DNA from: Sinonovacula constricta
Lineage: Eukaryota; Mollusca; Bivalvia; Cardiida; Solecurtidae
Reading direction: 5' to 3'
Length of the DNA: 64,000 nt
Assembly (NCBI GenBank): GCA_007844125.1
Contig: CM017561.1
Location: 21,501,260 to 21,565,259, forward strand
Under the pieces are notes generated by a model. The model was not told where the DNA came from. It saw only the letters and a program-made list of their open reading frames with translations, and searched no databases. How positions within the stretch are numbered: position 1 is the first letter of the stretch; every line of letters starts with the position of its first letter. Shown here piece by piece: positions 1 to 9,589 of the stretch. The position numbers were made by a program, and so were the translations under genes.

Positions 1-85
1 TCATTCTGCCTTCTTACGCTTATTAAAAAGTTTGGCTAAATATGGCTGAGCAGTTCCAGAGGAGATTTCATTTGAAAATGTGATG

Positions 86-136
86 CCCAACGATCACAAC
101 AGCTCACCCTGAGCGTCAGCTCAGGTGAGCTTAAAA
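86..136 (+). mobile_element. 3' end fragment of a bivalve-type interspersed repeat
   Basis: The stretch reads CAACAGCTCACC, then GAGCGTCAGC, then CAGGTGAGCTTAAAA. The same ending closes the longer element near 10,690 and recurs near 61,275. Only the terminal part is present and nothing coding is seen. The family attribution to bivalve repeats is from memory. Confidence 0.5.
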
Positions 137-889
137 TGTCCAATTATCTTTATAATTTGCTTTTCCACTCATAAAGTAATGGCTAACCTCAAACAGATTT
201 GACTTTTCTATAACCATGGACACAACGAAGGAATTTTATAACTGATTTAATTAGGCTATTCCGACCAGTTGTTATAATATTTGACAAAAAATTGATATAG
301 AATTGATATCATCAGTAACAAGGGATACAACTATGGAATGTATTCCTTATACATCTTAAGGCCAACCGACCCTACCAATCTCATTCTGAACTAACCAAGG
401 TCAAACTGACCTAGTTACGGGAAAAATGCGGTACCAAAAGCTATCAACAGACACCTTAGATACATTCTCTAAACTCCAAAAGTCATTTAAACTAACCATA
501 CACTCACCATTGCTGCAACTTATGCAAGTCCTATCTTCAAATGAGATTTTTGAATATCTAATAGACCCTTTCCTGTTTCCAAAGAAACAAGTGAGCATAT
601 AGCAGACATGTAAAAACTTCCTTTCTGTTGCCAGGCCTAAGAAAAGGTCTGAACCAAAATATAATATTGCTATTTCTTCAAATGTAAAAACATTTCTCTG
701 ATTTTATGGCACAAGCTTCAATCTTTAAACATTTTTAAATAACCACATTTTGTAACCATGACTACGAGATGCAGAGCAAACACAAACATGCACAGAGCAA
801 CCTGTCCTACTTCAAATTGTGAATTGCTTTTCTTAAAAATTCTTAAAACTGTTGAAATATATCAAGCTAAGCAGATACACAGGGCAGTC

Positions 890-1090
890 TGCCCCTTGAT
901 GTAACTGCGACATAGGCAAAGTCGGCGCAGGGTGTGGTGATTCCTGACATAGCTGTGTAGAAGCTCCTCCAGTTAGATGATGAGGTCATTGGTCTTGAAG
1001 TCCATTGCTGGGTAGAAGATGCACACGAGTGTCCTGTTTGCAGCACAGGGGGCGCTGCATGACTTCAGGGCACCATGGGTATTTGTCTCT
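890..1090 (-). pseudogene. Possible exon relic of an unrecognised gene
   Basis: On the minus strand this stretch has higher coding-like complexity than its surroundings. One frame reads through SCSAPCAANRTLV, IFYPAMDFKTNDL, then an in-frame TAA, then LEELLHSYVRNHHTLRRLC. A second frame is also open for about 60 codons, so the reading frame is uncertain. It lies downstream, in the minus sense, of the two exon relics at 1,523-1,626 and 1,839-2,008 and could belong to the same decayed gene. No domain was recognised. The stop and the ambiguous frame argue for a pseudogene or for a misreading. Confidence 0.25.
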
Positions 1091-1189
1091 AGGCAGTAAC
1101 ATGGTTAGCAAAGCAGGTCTGTGGACAATAATAATAATAGTTATAAAATATTAAATGTTAATAGATATGGTATTACCTAGTTATACATT

Positions 1190-1640
1190 TAGGCTTCTGT
1201 CAAACTCCAGTCGCTCGAACACCAGAAAGGTAAAATTACCATATTGGTTGAACAAAACTGCCAGTCCCGGCTTTTTGCCTTCTTTGTTCGACATAAATAA
1301 TGATTGGATGGCTCTTACAACCTTATGTTTGAACAAGTTGCTGGTCTCTACAGTCTATTTACCTATATCTTCACACATTACCTGTCAAACAGTCATCTCT
1401 GCTATGTACTTTGATGTGTCTCAACTTGGATTGAAACCCAGTTAAAAGAGACATGGTCGCTTTAGTGTGCTGTCTTTAGGTGGCATTTTGCTGTAGTGTC
1501 TAATCTAGGGTTTGATACTTACATGATGTGTCTAGTATCTTCTGTATGGTGGTCCGTACCTCATCAAGGTCCTCAATTTTCAGGCTCCTTGATAAACTGC
1601 TTAGCATAGGGATGTTGATTCAGCAACTGGAAAGTGAGGA
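1190..1640. repeat. Segmental duplication, copy 1 (partner 5,460-5,910)
   Basis: Long runs match the second copy about 4.27 kb to the right, for example around TTGCTGGTCTCTACAGT, CATCTCTGCTATGTACTT and CTAGGGTTTGATACTTAC. The match covers intron and exon sequence of a minus-strand gene. Homology continues patchily through 1,640-3,150 against 5,910-9,290, where insertions unique to copy 2 break it up. Confidence 0.8.
1523..1626 (-). pseudogene. Broken exon, copy 1, unrecognised gene
   Basis: The minus strand has an acceptor (TTTCCAG) before TTGCTGAATCAACATCC and a donor (GTAAGT) after GACACATCAT. The frame reads LLNQHPYAKQFIKEPEN and then hits TGA. The paralogous exon at 5,756-5,875 carries about 14 extra bases at exactly this point and stays open for 40 codons, so copy 1 has a frameshifting deletion. 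The protein family was not recognised. The splice signals are still intact although the coding frame is lost. Confidence 0.6.
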
Positions 1641-1838
1641 AAAACATTTGTAATGACACAACACAGAACATGATAAAGATGAAATCCTGGTAGGTTCCAA
1701 GTTCAAAGCTGGGCACAGACAAAATCATTAAAGACAGTAGTAGTAGCAGTTTTGCTCCCTTGTTAAAGCAGAACACTGAAATATCATTTCGGGACTTAAA
1801 TTTGACGTAAGGACATTCCCTACAACCTTTTTTCTCAC

Positions 1839-2008
1839 CTTTTTCTGCGCCCTGTTGGAGAGGTCCTGCTTGCTGTCAGGGCTGTGAAGGCATGTTTCCA
1901 GCGAGGCCAGCTACCCTTGACCCTAATCCTCCTCCACACATATCCCTCCTGCTCATGGAGGTCAACCAGCAGGTCCTTCAGTCCCTCAAGGTCAGCTGTG
2001 ATGTTTGC
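1839..2008 (-). CDS. Candidate exon, copy 1, unrecognised gene
   Basis: A minus-strand exon candidate of 170 bp, bounded by CTTCCAG before GCAAACATCAC and by AAAAAG|GTGAG at the end. It is open throughout: ANITADLEGLKDLLVDLHEQ, then EGYVWRRIRVKGSWPRWKHA, then FTALTASRTSPTGRRKR. It lies upstream, in the minus sense, of the broken exon at 1,523-1,626. The paralogous exon in copy 2 (7,548-7,681) is about 36 bp shorter and hits a stop. I do not recognise the family. Because the next exon is frameshifted, the gene copy is probably not functional even though this exon is open. Confidence 0.45.
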
Positions 2009-2054
2009 CTGGAAGATTTTTATTATGTACAAAACAGGACTTAGTGTAACTCCT

Positions 2055-3110
2055 CCGACTGCTCAGGAACTAAATGGGTCCCATTTGGGGCCAAGGACTT
2101 AATGTGAGGTCTTCCAGCTGACCTGCAGTGAACCAACCGTTCTACCCAGACAATTGTCTGAGGTCTTCCAGCTGACCTGCAGTGTACCAACCCTTCTACC
2201 CAGACAATTGTCTGAGGTCTTCCAGCTGACCTGCAGTGAACCAACCGTTCTATCCAGACAATTGTCTGAGGTCTTCCAGCTGACATGCAGTATACCAACC
2301 TTTCTACCCAGACAATTGTCTGAGGTCTTCCAGCTGACCTGCAGTATACCAATTGTTCTACCCAGACAATTGTCTGAGGTCTTCCAGCTGACCTGCAGTA
2401 TACCAATTGTTCTACCCAGACAATTGTCTGAGGTCTTCCAGCTGACCTGCAGTATACCAATCGTTCTACCCAGACAATTGTCTGAGGTCTTCCAGCTGAC
2501 CTGCAGTGAACCAACCGTTCTACCCAGACAATTGTCTGAGGTCTTCCAGCTGACCTGCAGTATACCAATTGTTCTACCCAGACAATTGTCTGAGGTCTTC
2601 CAGCTGACCTGCAGTATACCAATTGTTCTACCCAGACAATTGTCTGAGGTCTTCCAGCTGACCTGCAGTGAACCAACCGTTCTACCCAGACAATTGTCTG
2701 AGGTCTTCCAGCTGACCTGCAGTATACCAACCGTTCTACCCAGACAATTGTCTGAGGTCTTCCAGCTGACCTGCAGTGAACCAACCGTTCTACCCAGACA
2801 ATTGTCTGAGGTCTTCCAGCTGACCTGCAGTGAACCAACCGTTCTACCCAGACAATTGTCTGAGGTCTTCCAGCTGACCTGCAGTATACCAACCGTTCTA
2901 CCCAGACAATTGTCTGAGGTCTTCCAGCTGACCTGCAGTATACCAATTGTTCTACCCAGACAATTGTCTGAGGTCTTCCAGCTGACCTGCAGTGAACCAA
3001 CCGTTCTACCCAGACAATTGTCTGAGGTTTTCCTACACCAAAAATGCTGGACTTTGCTATAATGACCATAATTATGTCACTGTGATGTATTTTAAAAAAA
3101 AACAGGCTAA
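2055..3110 (+). mobile_element. tRNA-derived SINE expanded by a minisatellite
   Basis: The left part (about 2,055-2,106) matches the head side of the SINE near 7,735-7,790. The right part (about 3,028-3,110) matches the SINE tail: CCATAATTATGTCACTGTG followed by an A-rich run. The same tail closes the complete SINE at 13,468-13,700. Between them the SINE body unit is repeated in tandem, which stretches an element of about 200 bp to about 1.05 kb. Confidence 0.65.
2107..3030 (+). repeat. 54-bp minisatellite, about 17 units
   Basis: Each unit holds GAGGTCTTCCAGCTGACC, then TGCAGT(G/A)(A/T)ACCAA, then TTCTACCCAGACAATTGTCT. The period is 54 bp, that is 18 codons, so both strands stay open and give artefactual repeat proteins (plus strand LSEVFQLTCSIPIVLPRQ). 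Units differ mainly at the GTATACCAATTG and GTGAACCAACCG positions, giving two main unit types. Every unit contains the perfect palindrome CAGACAATTGTCTG. Confidence 0.95.
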
Positions 3111-3149
3111 ACAAATCACCAGTTATATCACCAAATACTGGAGATATTA

Positions 3150-3245
3150 CAATGACTGGTAAGTTGCAGCCCATGATTGAACCCTGGGCCTCCCATACCT
3201 GGAGCCGACACTTTACCCCAGAAAGTTTCTTTGTTTATTGGGTTT
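3150..3245 (-). mobile_element. SINE fragment, head with B-box-like sequence
   Basis: The stretch contains GATTGAACCCTGGGCCTCCC, followed by GGAGCCGACACTTTACC and then TTTGTTTATTGGGTTTA. Read on the minus strand this looks like a tRNA B-box region, as in the repeat near 61,925. The TTTGTTTATTGGGTTTA piece also occurs at 23,890, next to repeats of the same family. Confidence 0.4.
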
Positions 3246-3249
3246 ATTA

Positions 3250-4190
3250 TTTGTTATGTAACAAGAGCACTGCACGGTGGAGCAAAATAAACCCATCAAT
3301 CATCAATAGGGCATTTTGAAACAAAATGCTGTGCACTCTTGTGCAATGCAATATGGCAAAGTTTTGGACTGCACTCTGGGTTATTGCAAGAAAAACTGAA
3401 ATTAAAGTAGAATAACTTTTAAAAAAATCTGTAATCTGGCAAACTGCTGTAAACTGTTGTGCAATGGACTCTGGCATAAATGTGGACCTCAATCTGAGTA
3501 ATTGAAAAAAACAAAAACAAAGGGAAATACCATCAAATGTTCAAATATTTACATGAGAGTAATGGCATTTGTACAGAAAGAAGACAGTTCTTATGCACTG
3601 CACTCTGTTTCAATAACATCTATCCACCTATGAAGTTTCAAGTCAATAGCTTTAATAATGTAGGAGTATGGTCCAAAGTACAAAAATTGAACTAAGGGGA
3701 ATAACTCCAAAATCATGAAGAGTACAGTGACGGTTCTTATGCACTGCACTCAGTCTAAATGAGATCTATCCACCTGCAAAGTTTCAAATCAATAGTTTTG
3801 ATATTATAGGAGTTATGACAAGAAAGTTAAACAAAGGCGCACGACTCCAGTCATGAAGTACAGAGTTAAGGTTCCTGTGCAGTGCACTTTGTCTCAATAA
3901 GACCTATCTATGTATCAAGTTTCAAGTCAATAGCTTTGATTATGTAGGAGTTGTGCTCCGGACAAGACAATTAAACAAAGGGCAATTACTCCAACAGCAT
4001 GAAGTTCAGAGTGATGGTTCTTTTGCAGTGCACTCCGTTTCAATGAGATCTATCCTATCCTATGAAGTTTCAAGCCAGTAGCTTTGGCAGTGTCAGAGTA
4101 CTCCGGACAAACATCTGGATGCCCCCTGACCGCCTGCCTGAGCCACCCGCCCGCCCGCCATGGGTGATCTCATAATACGTCCCGTCTTCA
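3250..4190. mobile_element. Interspersed repeat with about 140-bp internal units
   Basis: Four or more diverged units share the signature 'TGCACTGCACTCTGT ... ATCTATCCACCTATGAAG', followed by TTTCAAGTCAATAGCTTTG, at about 3,594, 3,742, 3,880 and 4,026. The element closes near 4,190 with a CCCGCCCGCC run and GTCTTCAACGGGG. A related type of element lies at 35,770-36,700 and also ends in a GCCCGCCCACC run. Nothing coding is visible. Confidence 0.6.
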
Positions 4191-4199
4191 ACGGGGGTA

Positions 4200-4645
4200 T
4201 AATAAATTATTGTTGCCAGAACCTATCCCACAAAATGCTGTTTTATGATGATCTACACCTAAGTGAACAGTGAAACATAACACCAGAATTCTAATTAAAA
4301 AAATGAATTTCCTCTCTGAGCCACGCTGCACTGTTAGCGATTTTTTAACCAACAAAAACCACGTGACCATTTACTTTTAAGGTCATGTTATATCACCAAC
4401 CTTGTTGTCTGCTCTGATGTCGATGTCAAGTTTTAGCAGAAATCCTTATTGTGCTTGTTTATAGATTTGAAAAGAATGAACATTTAGAATGGTTTTTAAC
4501 AAGATGTGCTTTCCTGTATTTGTTCAAAACCGTCTTTGGACAGGGTTTCTGCAGAAATTATAAACAAACACCCCAAACAGTGGTCATATAGTGCTAAGTC
4601 TAATTTATATACTGGTAGGCAAAACTGTCAGATACCACCTTTAAA
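4200..4645 (+). mobile_element. MITE copy, 'TTAAAGGTGGTATC' family (left end missing)
   Basis: It shares ordered blocks with the complete copy at 57,909-58,372: CACAAAATGCTGTT, CTGAGCCACGCTGCAC, ACCACGTGACCA, GATGTCGATGTC and TTTATAGATTTGAAAAGAAT. It ends in CTGTCAGATACCACCTTTAA. The left terminal repeat is absent, and the element abuts the end of the repeat at 3,250-4,190. Confidence 0.65.
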
Positions 4646-5059
4646 GTTTCCTTACTTGCAAATATCTGGCCCATGTGTTAGAAAATAGAAGACAGGCAAG
4701 CAACTTACCACGCAGGCTTAGGTGCAATGTCATTTACGGTGGCTTCACCAACATTTCCTTCAACAGTTTTTATAAAACTCCTTCCACTATTGTTATTTTG
4801 AAAGTGTCGACACATTTACAAACAGTAACACAAACAACATTCAAATATTCTTTTGTGTAAAGTGGGTCAACCATATAACAAATTAACACTCATTGGATAT
4901 AACCATTCATGTAAAACTACTTGACCAACTGTTTTGGCACTAACGTCAATGAGCACCCCATTTTCAGAAAAAGTCCTAGGACAATATATGACAAGTAGAC
5001 AATTGGCCTAAGTTTTGTTTTGTTTATGTTTTGAAAAATATTGAAGGGACTTATTATGG

Positions 5060-5262
5060 TCATTATATGGATAGCCAGCTATTTTCGTAATGGAAGACCC
5101 CAGATGAATGTCTGGGTAGAACCACTGGCGCACTACAGGTCAGATGAATGACCTTCCCACATTAAATTCAGAACGAGACTCGAACCCTAGCGGTGGGAGA
5201 CTAAGCAGTCAGAGAAGATAAATTCGGTGACTCTACCACTACAAAAAGGGCGTTCCACTGAC
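5060..5262 (-). mobile_element. tRNA-derived SINE, family 1, minus strand
   Basis: Read on the minus strand it has a tRNA-like head with a B-box (GGGTTCGAGTCTCG), a body with GTAGTGCGCCAGTGGTTC and ACCCAGACATTCATCTGGGG, and a tail reaching TGACCATAATAAG. It is about 200 bp long and diverged from the copy at 13,468. Confidence 0.65.
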
Positions 5263-5459
5263 CTAGCCTTATATATAAGACTGTAGACTGTACCTGGAGT
5301 CGACGCTCCACCAACTGCGCTACCAAGTCCGGTCTTACTTATGTCAAAAGGTGGTTACTGAAATGCACTCAAGGTAGTTCTGGTTTAGCCAGTCGTGGTA
5401 CAACTCTGATAAGCTCTGGGTAAACAAAGTAAGCATACCACAGCCAATTTGCATAACAG

Positions 5460-5910
5460 TCAAACCCCAGTAGCTTTAACACCAGATTGACCAAACAGAA
5501 CTGCCAGACCCAGCATTTTGCCTCTATATAAATTACCATGAGATTGCTTGTACAACCTTAAGTTCAAACAGTCCAACAAGTTGCTGGTTCCTACAGTATA
5601 TTTACCTGTATTTTCACACCTTATCTGTTTAATAACCATCTCTGCTCTGTACTTCAATGTGTTTCAACTTAGAGTTGAACCCAGTGCCTTCTGTATCTGT
5701 TCTCTATCGAGACTACTTCTTTGGAATGGTGTATAATCTAGGGTTTGATACTTACAAGATCTGTGTCCAGTATCTTCTGTATGGAGGTCCCTACCATGTC
5801 AAGGTCCTCAATATTCAGGGTGTATCCGAATGGCTCCCCGATAAACTGCTCAGTGTAGGGGTGTTGACTCAGCAACTGGCAAGTGAGGAAAACATTTGTA
5901 ATGACAGCAC
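5460..5910. repeat. Segmental duplication, copy 2 (partner 1,190-1,640)
   Basis: Matches copy 1 through ACAACCTTAAGTTCAAACA, GTTGCTGGTTCCTACAGT, CATCTCTGCTCTGTACTT and CTAGGGTTTGATACTTAC. It contains the intact form of the 40-codon exon. Downstream homology with copy 1 continues to about 9,290 but is interrupted by a SINE (6,270-6,450), a bivalve-type repeat (6,600-7,305) and a transposon (7,860-9,164). Confidence 0.8.
5756..5875 (-). CDS. Intact 40-codon exon, copy 2, unrecognised gene
   Basis: The minus-strand exon is 120 bp, phase 0 at both ends, with acceptor CTTGCCAG and a consensus donor GTAAGTATC. It reads LLSQHPYTEQFIGEPFG, then YTLNIEDLDMVGTSIQKILD, then TDL. Conservation with copy 1 follows the codons, and the splice sites are kept in both copies, which supports a real exon. 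I cannot name the family. The upstream exon of this copy (7,548-7,681) carries a stop, so copy 2 as a whole also appears decayed unless transcripts skip that exon. Confidence 0.55.
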
Positions 5911-6269
5911 AGAAAATGGTAACGATTAAACCATTTTAAACTCTTACTTAACCAGTTCACTGACCTGGCACAAGTGGGGCTTTAGATAGAAAGTGTTTTA
6001 AGGATGCCTCAGCCCAAGTGTCGCTCAGCGTCTACCATGTAGTTGTATAAAGTATATAGTGTATAGTAATAGATTTCAGGCTAGTGCTCTTAACTTTTAA
6101 TTTCATACAAGAGACCACAATGTTGACCTTTATTTCAGCAGGCCTTGGCCGATATATCAATGTCCCTAAGCACTTCTCCCAAGACACATTGCCTTGTTGT
6201 GATCACCACAAGCATAGTTACTGTTTTTGTTACATCGAACCAACACAATTATGATCATGTTGGAGACAT

Positions 6270-6450
6270 CCAGCTAATTACTTGTACAGGAAGACCCCCA
6301 GACTTAAGTCTGGTTAGAACCACCAGCACAAAGCAGATTTGCTGGAAAACCTCACATTAAAGTTCTCACCCAGACCAGGCTCTAAACCCATGGGGTAAAG
6401 GGGGATGAGGAGTTACAAGTCAACAACCCTTACCACTTGGCCACATGTTA
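6270..6450 (-). mobile_element. tRNA-derived SINE, family 1, minus strand
   Basis: Contains AGGAAGACCCCCAGACTTAA, then GTCTGGTTAGAACCACCAG, then the reversed B-box region CCAGGCTCTAAACCC and a head ending near CTTGGCCACA. It has no counterpart in copy 1 of the duplication, so it was inserted after that duplication or lost from copy 1. Confidence 0.6.
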
Positions 6451-6599
6451 TTCGAATAATTTTTCAAACAGAGGAGACGAAAGATGGCAAATTATAAATG
6501 ACTATAAAGCACAATCCACTGGATCTGACTGTGTAATCAGTAGAGTTTCCCTTCAGGAATGGGTGGTTCAAAGCTGGGCACAGACATAGCAAAATCATT

Positions 6600-7305
6600 A
6601 ACATGAGGGCCATGATAACCCTATATTGCTCACCTGAGCCTTATAGACATTTAGACCTTGTGGCTATGCTTTTTGACAGATTAAAATTCTTTAAACAATC
6701 TAACCAAAGGAAGACATGAACCAATCATCAAAGCTCAAGCTTTTGTGGTTTATGACAGATTATTCAGTTTTTCAATCTAGCCATAAAGGGAAAATGGTCA
6801 CAATATTGGTGGCAATGTTTTTTAATGGATTAAAATTCCTTGAAAGGTCTTGATACAAGGCCATCCAAGGAACATGTACACCAAATATCAAGGCGCTAGC
6901 TTTTGTAGTTTCTGACAATAACATTTTCTAAGTTTTCCCTACATAGCCTTATATGGAAAATGGCCACGCCCCTTTTTGGCCAGGTTTTTAAATGGATCTG
7001 AATTACTTAAACAATCTTGATACATGACCAACTAAAGAACATGTATACCAAATATCAAGGTTCTAGGTCTTGCCGTTTCCGACATGAAGATTTTCTTAGT
7101 TTTCCGACATTGCCATATATGGATAATAGCCACGCCCCTGGCAGCCCCGTTTTTTGACGGATCAATTTGAACAACTTTTCGTTCCCCCTGCCCACCTAAC
7201 CTTCTGAGAAAGTTAAGCTGAATTTGGCCTAGTATTTTCATCAGAGATGTCATCAGATGTCGTTTGAAAATATTGACGGATGTGTGACAATGGGCAATCA
7301 CAATG
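6600..7305 (+). mobile_element. Bivalve-type 'GAGGGCCATGAT' repeat
   Basis: Begins ACATGAGGGCCATGATAACC and TTGCTCACCTGAGCC, then carries repeated pieces: TTTTTAATGGATTAAAATTC, CTTGATACA, ACCAAATATCAAGG, CCATATATGGAAAATGGCCA and CGCCCC. Copy 1 of the segmental duplication runs straight through this point (GGGCACAGACAAAATCATTA), so this is an insertion specific to copy 2. A related element lies at 11,703-12,360. Confidence 0.65.
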
Positions 7306-7547
7306 GTAATAGTAGAAGTATTGCTCTCTGCTAAATCTGAAGCAGATATTTGGGTAGTTCCACAACTGGGTGGCCTAGTGTAAGAATAATGTAACTAGAA
7401 GTGATTATGCCAGGTTGTTTATGAGGTGCTATCATAGTGAAGGCAGTAGTATATGTTCAAAAAGTAGACAATGTCTCTGGAAAACTGAAAGATTGTTTTA
7501 GGATTTAACCTTAATGTAACATTCACAACAACCTTGTTTTTTCTCAC

Positions 7548-7681
7548 TTTTATCTGTGTCCTTTTAGAGAGGTCCTGTTTGCTGTCAAGGTTTGTGATTG
7601 CATGTTTCACGCATAGCTCTGTCGCTCATTGGGGTCGACCAGCAGGTCCATCAGCCCCTCCAGGTCAGCTGTGCTGTTGGC
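7548..7681 (-). pseudogene. Broken exon, copy 2, unrecognised gene
   Basis: Paralogue of the exon at 1,839-2,008. The acceptor (ATATTTCAG before GCCAACAGCAC) and donor (GTGAG) are kept. The frame reads ANSTADLEGLMDLLVDPNER, then QSYA, then TGA. Relative to copy 1 about 36 bp are missing in the middle. Together with the frameshift in copy 1, this means each copy has a different disabling change. Confidence 0.5.
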
Positions 7682-7859
7682 CTGAAATATTTTTACTATG
7701 TATTCAAACAAAACTGGACATGTAACTCATCTGAGTGCTTAGTTACTGCATGGGTTAGAGTCCTGTTTGAAGCCAAGGACTTAAGATGAGGTCTTCTATC
7801 TGACCTGCAGTGTACCTGTGGTTGTACACAGACAAGTGTCTGGGGTCTTCCCACACCAA

Positions 7860-9164
7860 CATGGGTGCAAGTAGAAAATTTTGAAAAACCTGAACTCTTG
7901 GCTGGGGGCATGGGGGCCGCCAGGGCCCCCGGTGGGTCCAGGGCAACGCCCTGGCCGGGGGTCCAGTGGGCCGGAGGCCCCCGGAAACTCCTGGTTTTTA
8001 GCACTTTACAAGACCTTGACAAGTCATTTTCTGACAAAACAACCTGATTGTCTGATGGATATTTAGCAATCTGGTATGCCCTATTATTGAATATCAATGA
8101 ATACTTGACAAAATAAATCCAGTTTCAGCTTATATTTATTTTGAAATAAAAGATTTATAATCTTATACTTTAGTCTAACACATCACTGATGACATCAACT
8201 TAATATCATGAATATGAATACAAACGCAATTCAAGTATCAAAGAAAAAAGTACATGTGCAGTAGGGCCTTTCTATCATTCTATGCCTAGTAGATATATCA
8301 ACATATTGAATTTAACTATTTACACATTTGTTGATAATTTCAAGTTACCTGGGGTTTTTTCACTGTCGTTTTGTTTTTCATGTGATTAGCTTCGTTCGCG
8401 TGGTTTTTTATGCATTTCTTCCCGCTTGACCCCGATTTAATCATTGATGGTTTTGGCACAAGACTTGCAGAAAGCTACACCCGCTATGTCAGGCTTTTTC
8501 AGCCATTGTTCCCATTTATCGCCAGCTGTGTCTATTACCGGTAACCATTCCCAACGCCACTTGTTCTTTGATCCTTTTTCTAATTCCTTGATGTCAAACC
8601 CAGCGGGTAAAAACTTCATGTTCTAATATTTTGTTTTCTATCTGTATTAATATTAATGTTGTTTACGTCCTCCGTGTGTGATAATTCGTCTGATAGCGCT
8701 TATTTCATTGGACGGTTATAATAAGACAGCGAATCAAATTTGCTCTTATAATCAACACATTTATCGCGCCAACCGCATTTCAGAACGCGCTTTTTCATTG
8801 GGTTGCTATAATAAGGCAGCCAATCTTTAAGTTTGTCAAGGTCAAATAGCCGTATTTGGTAATTTTCGGCACTGGCCGGTCTAGTCCGGCAAGCTCATTA
8901 ACGAATCGTTATTTTCTTATTATTATTTTTTATTAAGTCCGCGAAAAGGTCGAAAACAAGCACATGCAAATGAATTCTTAAAATAGACAATAAGATTGTT
9001 TACGTGGTTGAAATCGAAACGAACTTTATTTTAGAGCAGGAGTAGGAGTACCCCCCTACCCCACCTCTGAAAATCTCAACGGATTTGCACGATTTGGGAA
9101 AATGGCTCTTGGTGTCCTGGAAAAACCGGAAGTTCCGGCATATGCCGGAAAACTTGCACCCATG
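7860..9164. mobile_element. 1.3-kb DNA transposon with 13-bp TIRs and 6-bp TSD
   Basis: The ends are a perfect 13-bp inverted pair, CATGGGTGCAAGT and ACTTGCACCCATG. CACCAA is repeated directly on both flanks (7,854-7,859 and 9,165-9,170). The flanks join to restore the SINE sequence, which confirms insertion. Inside are a GC-rich patch near 7,900-8,000 and a decayed zinc-finger reading frame near 8,370-8,619 on the minus strand. The element is too short for a full transposase, so it is probably a non-autonomous or eroded copy. The superfamily is uncertain; hAT-like is a guess based on the zinc finger. Confidence 0.75.
8370..8619 (-). pseudogene. Decayed zinc-finger N-terminus of a transposon protein
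   Basis: The minus-strand frame starts at a Met (MKFLPAGFDIKELEKGSKNK) and continues to FCKSCAKTIND before a stop. After a one-base frame change it goes on with GSSGKKCIKNHANEANHMKN. The C-x2-C followed by H-x5-H, with the FCK and GSSGKK surroundings, resembles the small zinc fingers at the front of DNA-transposon proteins in invertebrates. It lies within the element at 7,860-9,164. The frameshift shows it is not functional. Confidence 0.45.
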
Positions 9165-9589
9165 CACCAAGATAGCTGGACTTCTCTAAAATGACCATTA
9201 CAGTCACTGTAATGTATATTTTTAAAACAAAAACTAAACAAACAAAAACAAAAGATTTTAGTCAATAATTTGTGGCCCAAGTTAGTCATTGACTTTGTTA
9301 TGTTTGCATGTAACAGAAAATAATGCAGTTCCTCTAATTTTATAACTTAGAAACTATTGATGATTGTGCATGACTGTCCATTAAAAGCAAGAAGAATCGC
9401 CACGGCAACTCTGTCCTCTTGGCCATGGAGAACATCAAACCTCTACAGCCATACTACTTCTGGTTGGTATATTGCTGTACTTTATACAGCAAAGTTTTAA
9501 CTGGTGTAATACTGAAACAATTAATAAAGTTCTTAGTTCATACATTTGTGAACTGTAAATGTGCTAACCCATGAAACAAGAAATAAAAC

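Larger units (their letters stand above)
7735..9250 (+). mobile_element. SINE (family 1) split by a DNA transposon
   Basis: The left part (7,735-7,859) has GCCAAGGACTTAAGATGAGG, a single body unit with ACAGACAAGTGTCTGGGGTC, and CCCACACCAA. The right part (9,165-9,250) resumes CACCAAGATAGCTGGAC, TGACCATTACAGTCACTG and an A-rich tail. It is orthologous in position to the SINE at 2,055-3,110 of copy 1, so the SINE was present before the duplication. Confidence 0.65.

Noticed and set aside
2041..3174. Two long repeat proteins (plus and minus) over the 54-bp array
   Set aside because: The period is a multiple of three, so both strands stay open automatically. The sequence is an expanded SINE body with no start context or domain.
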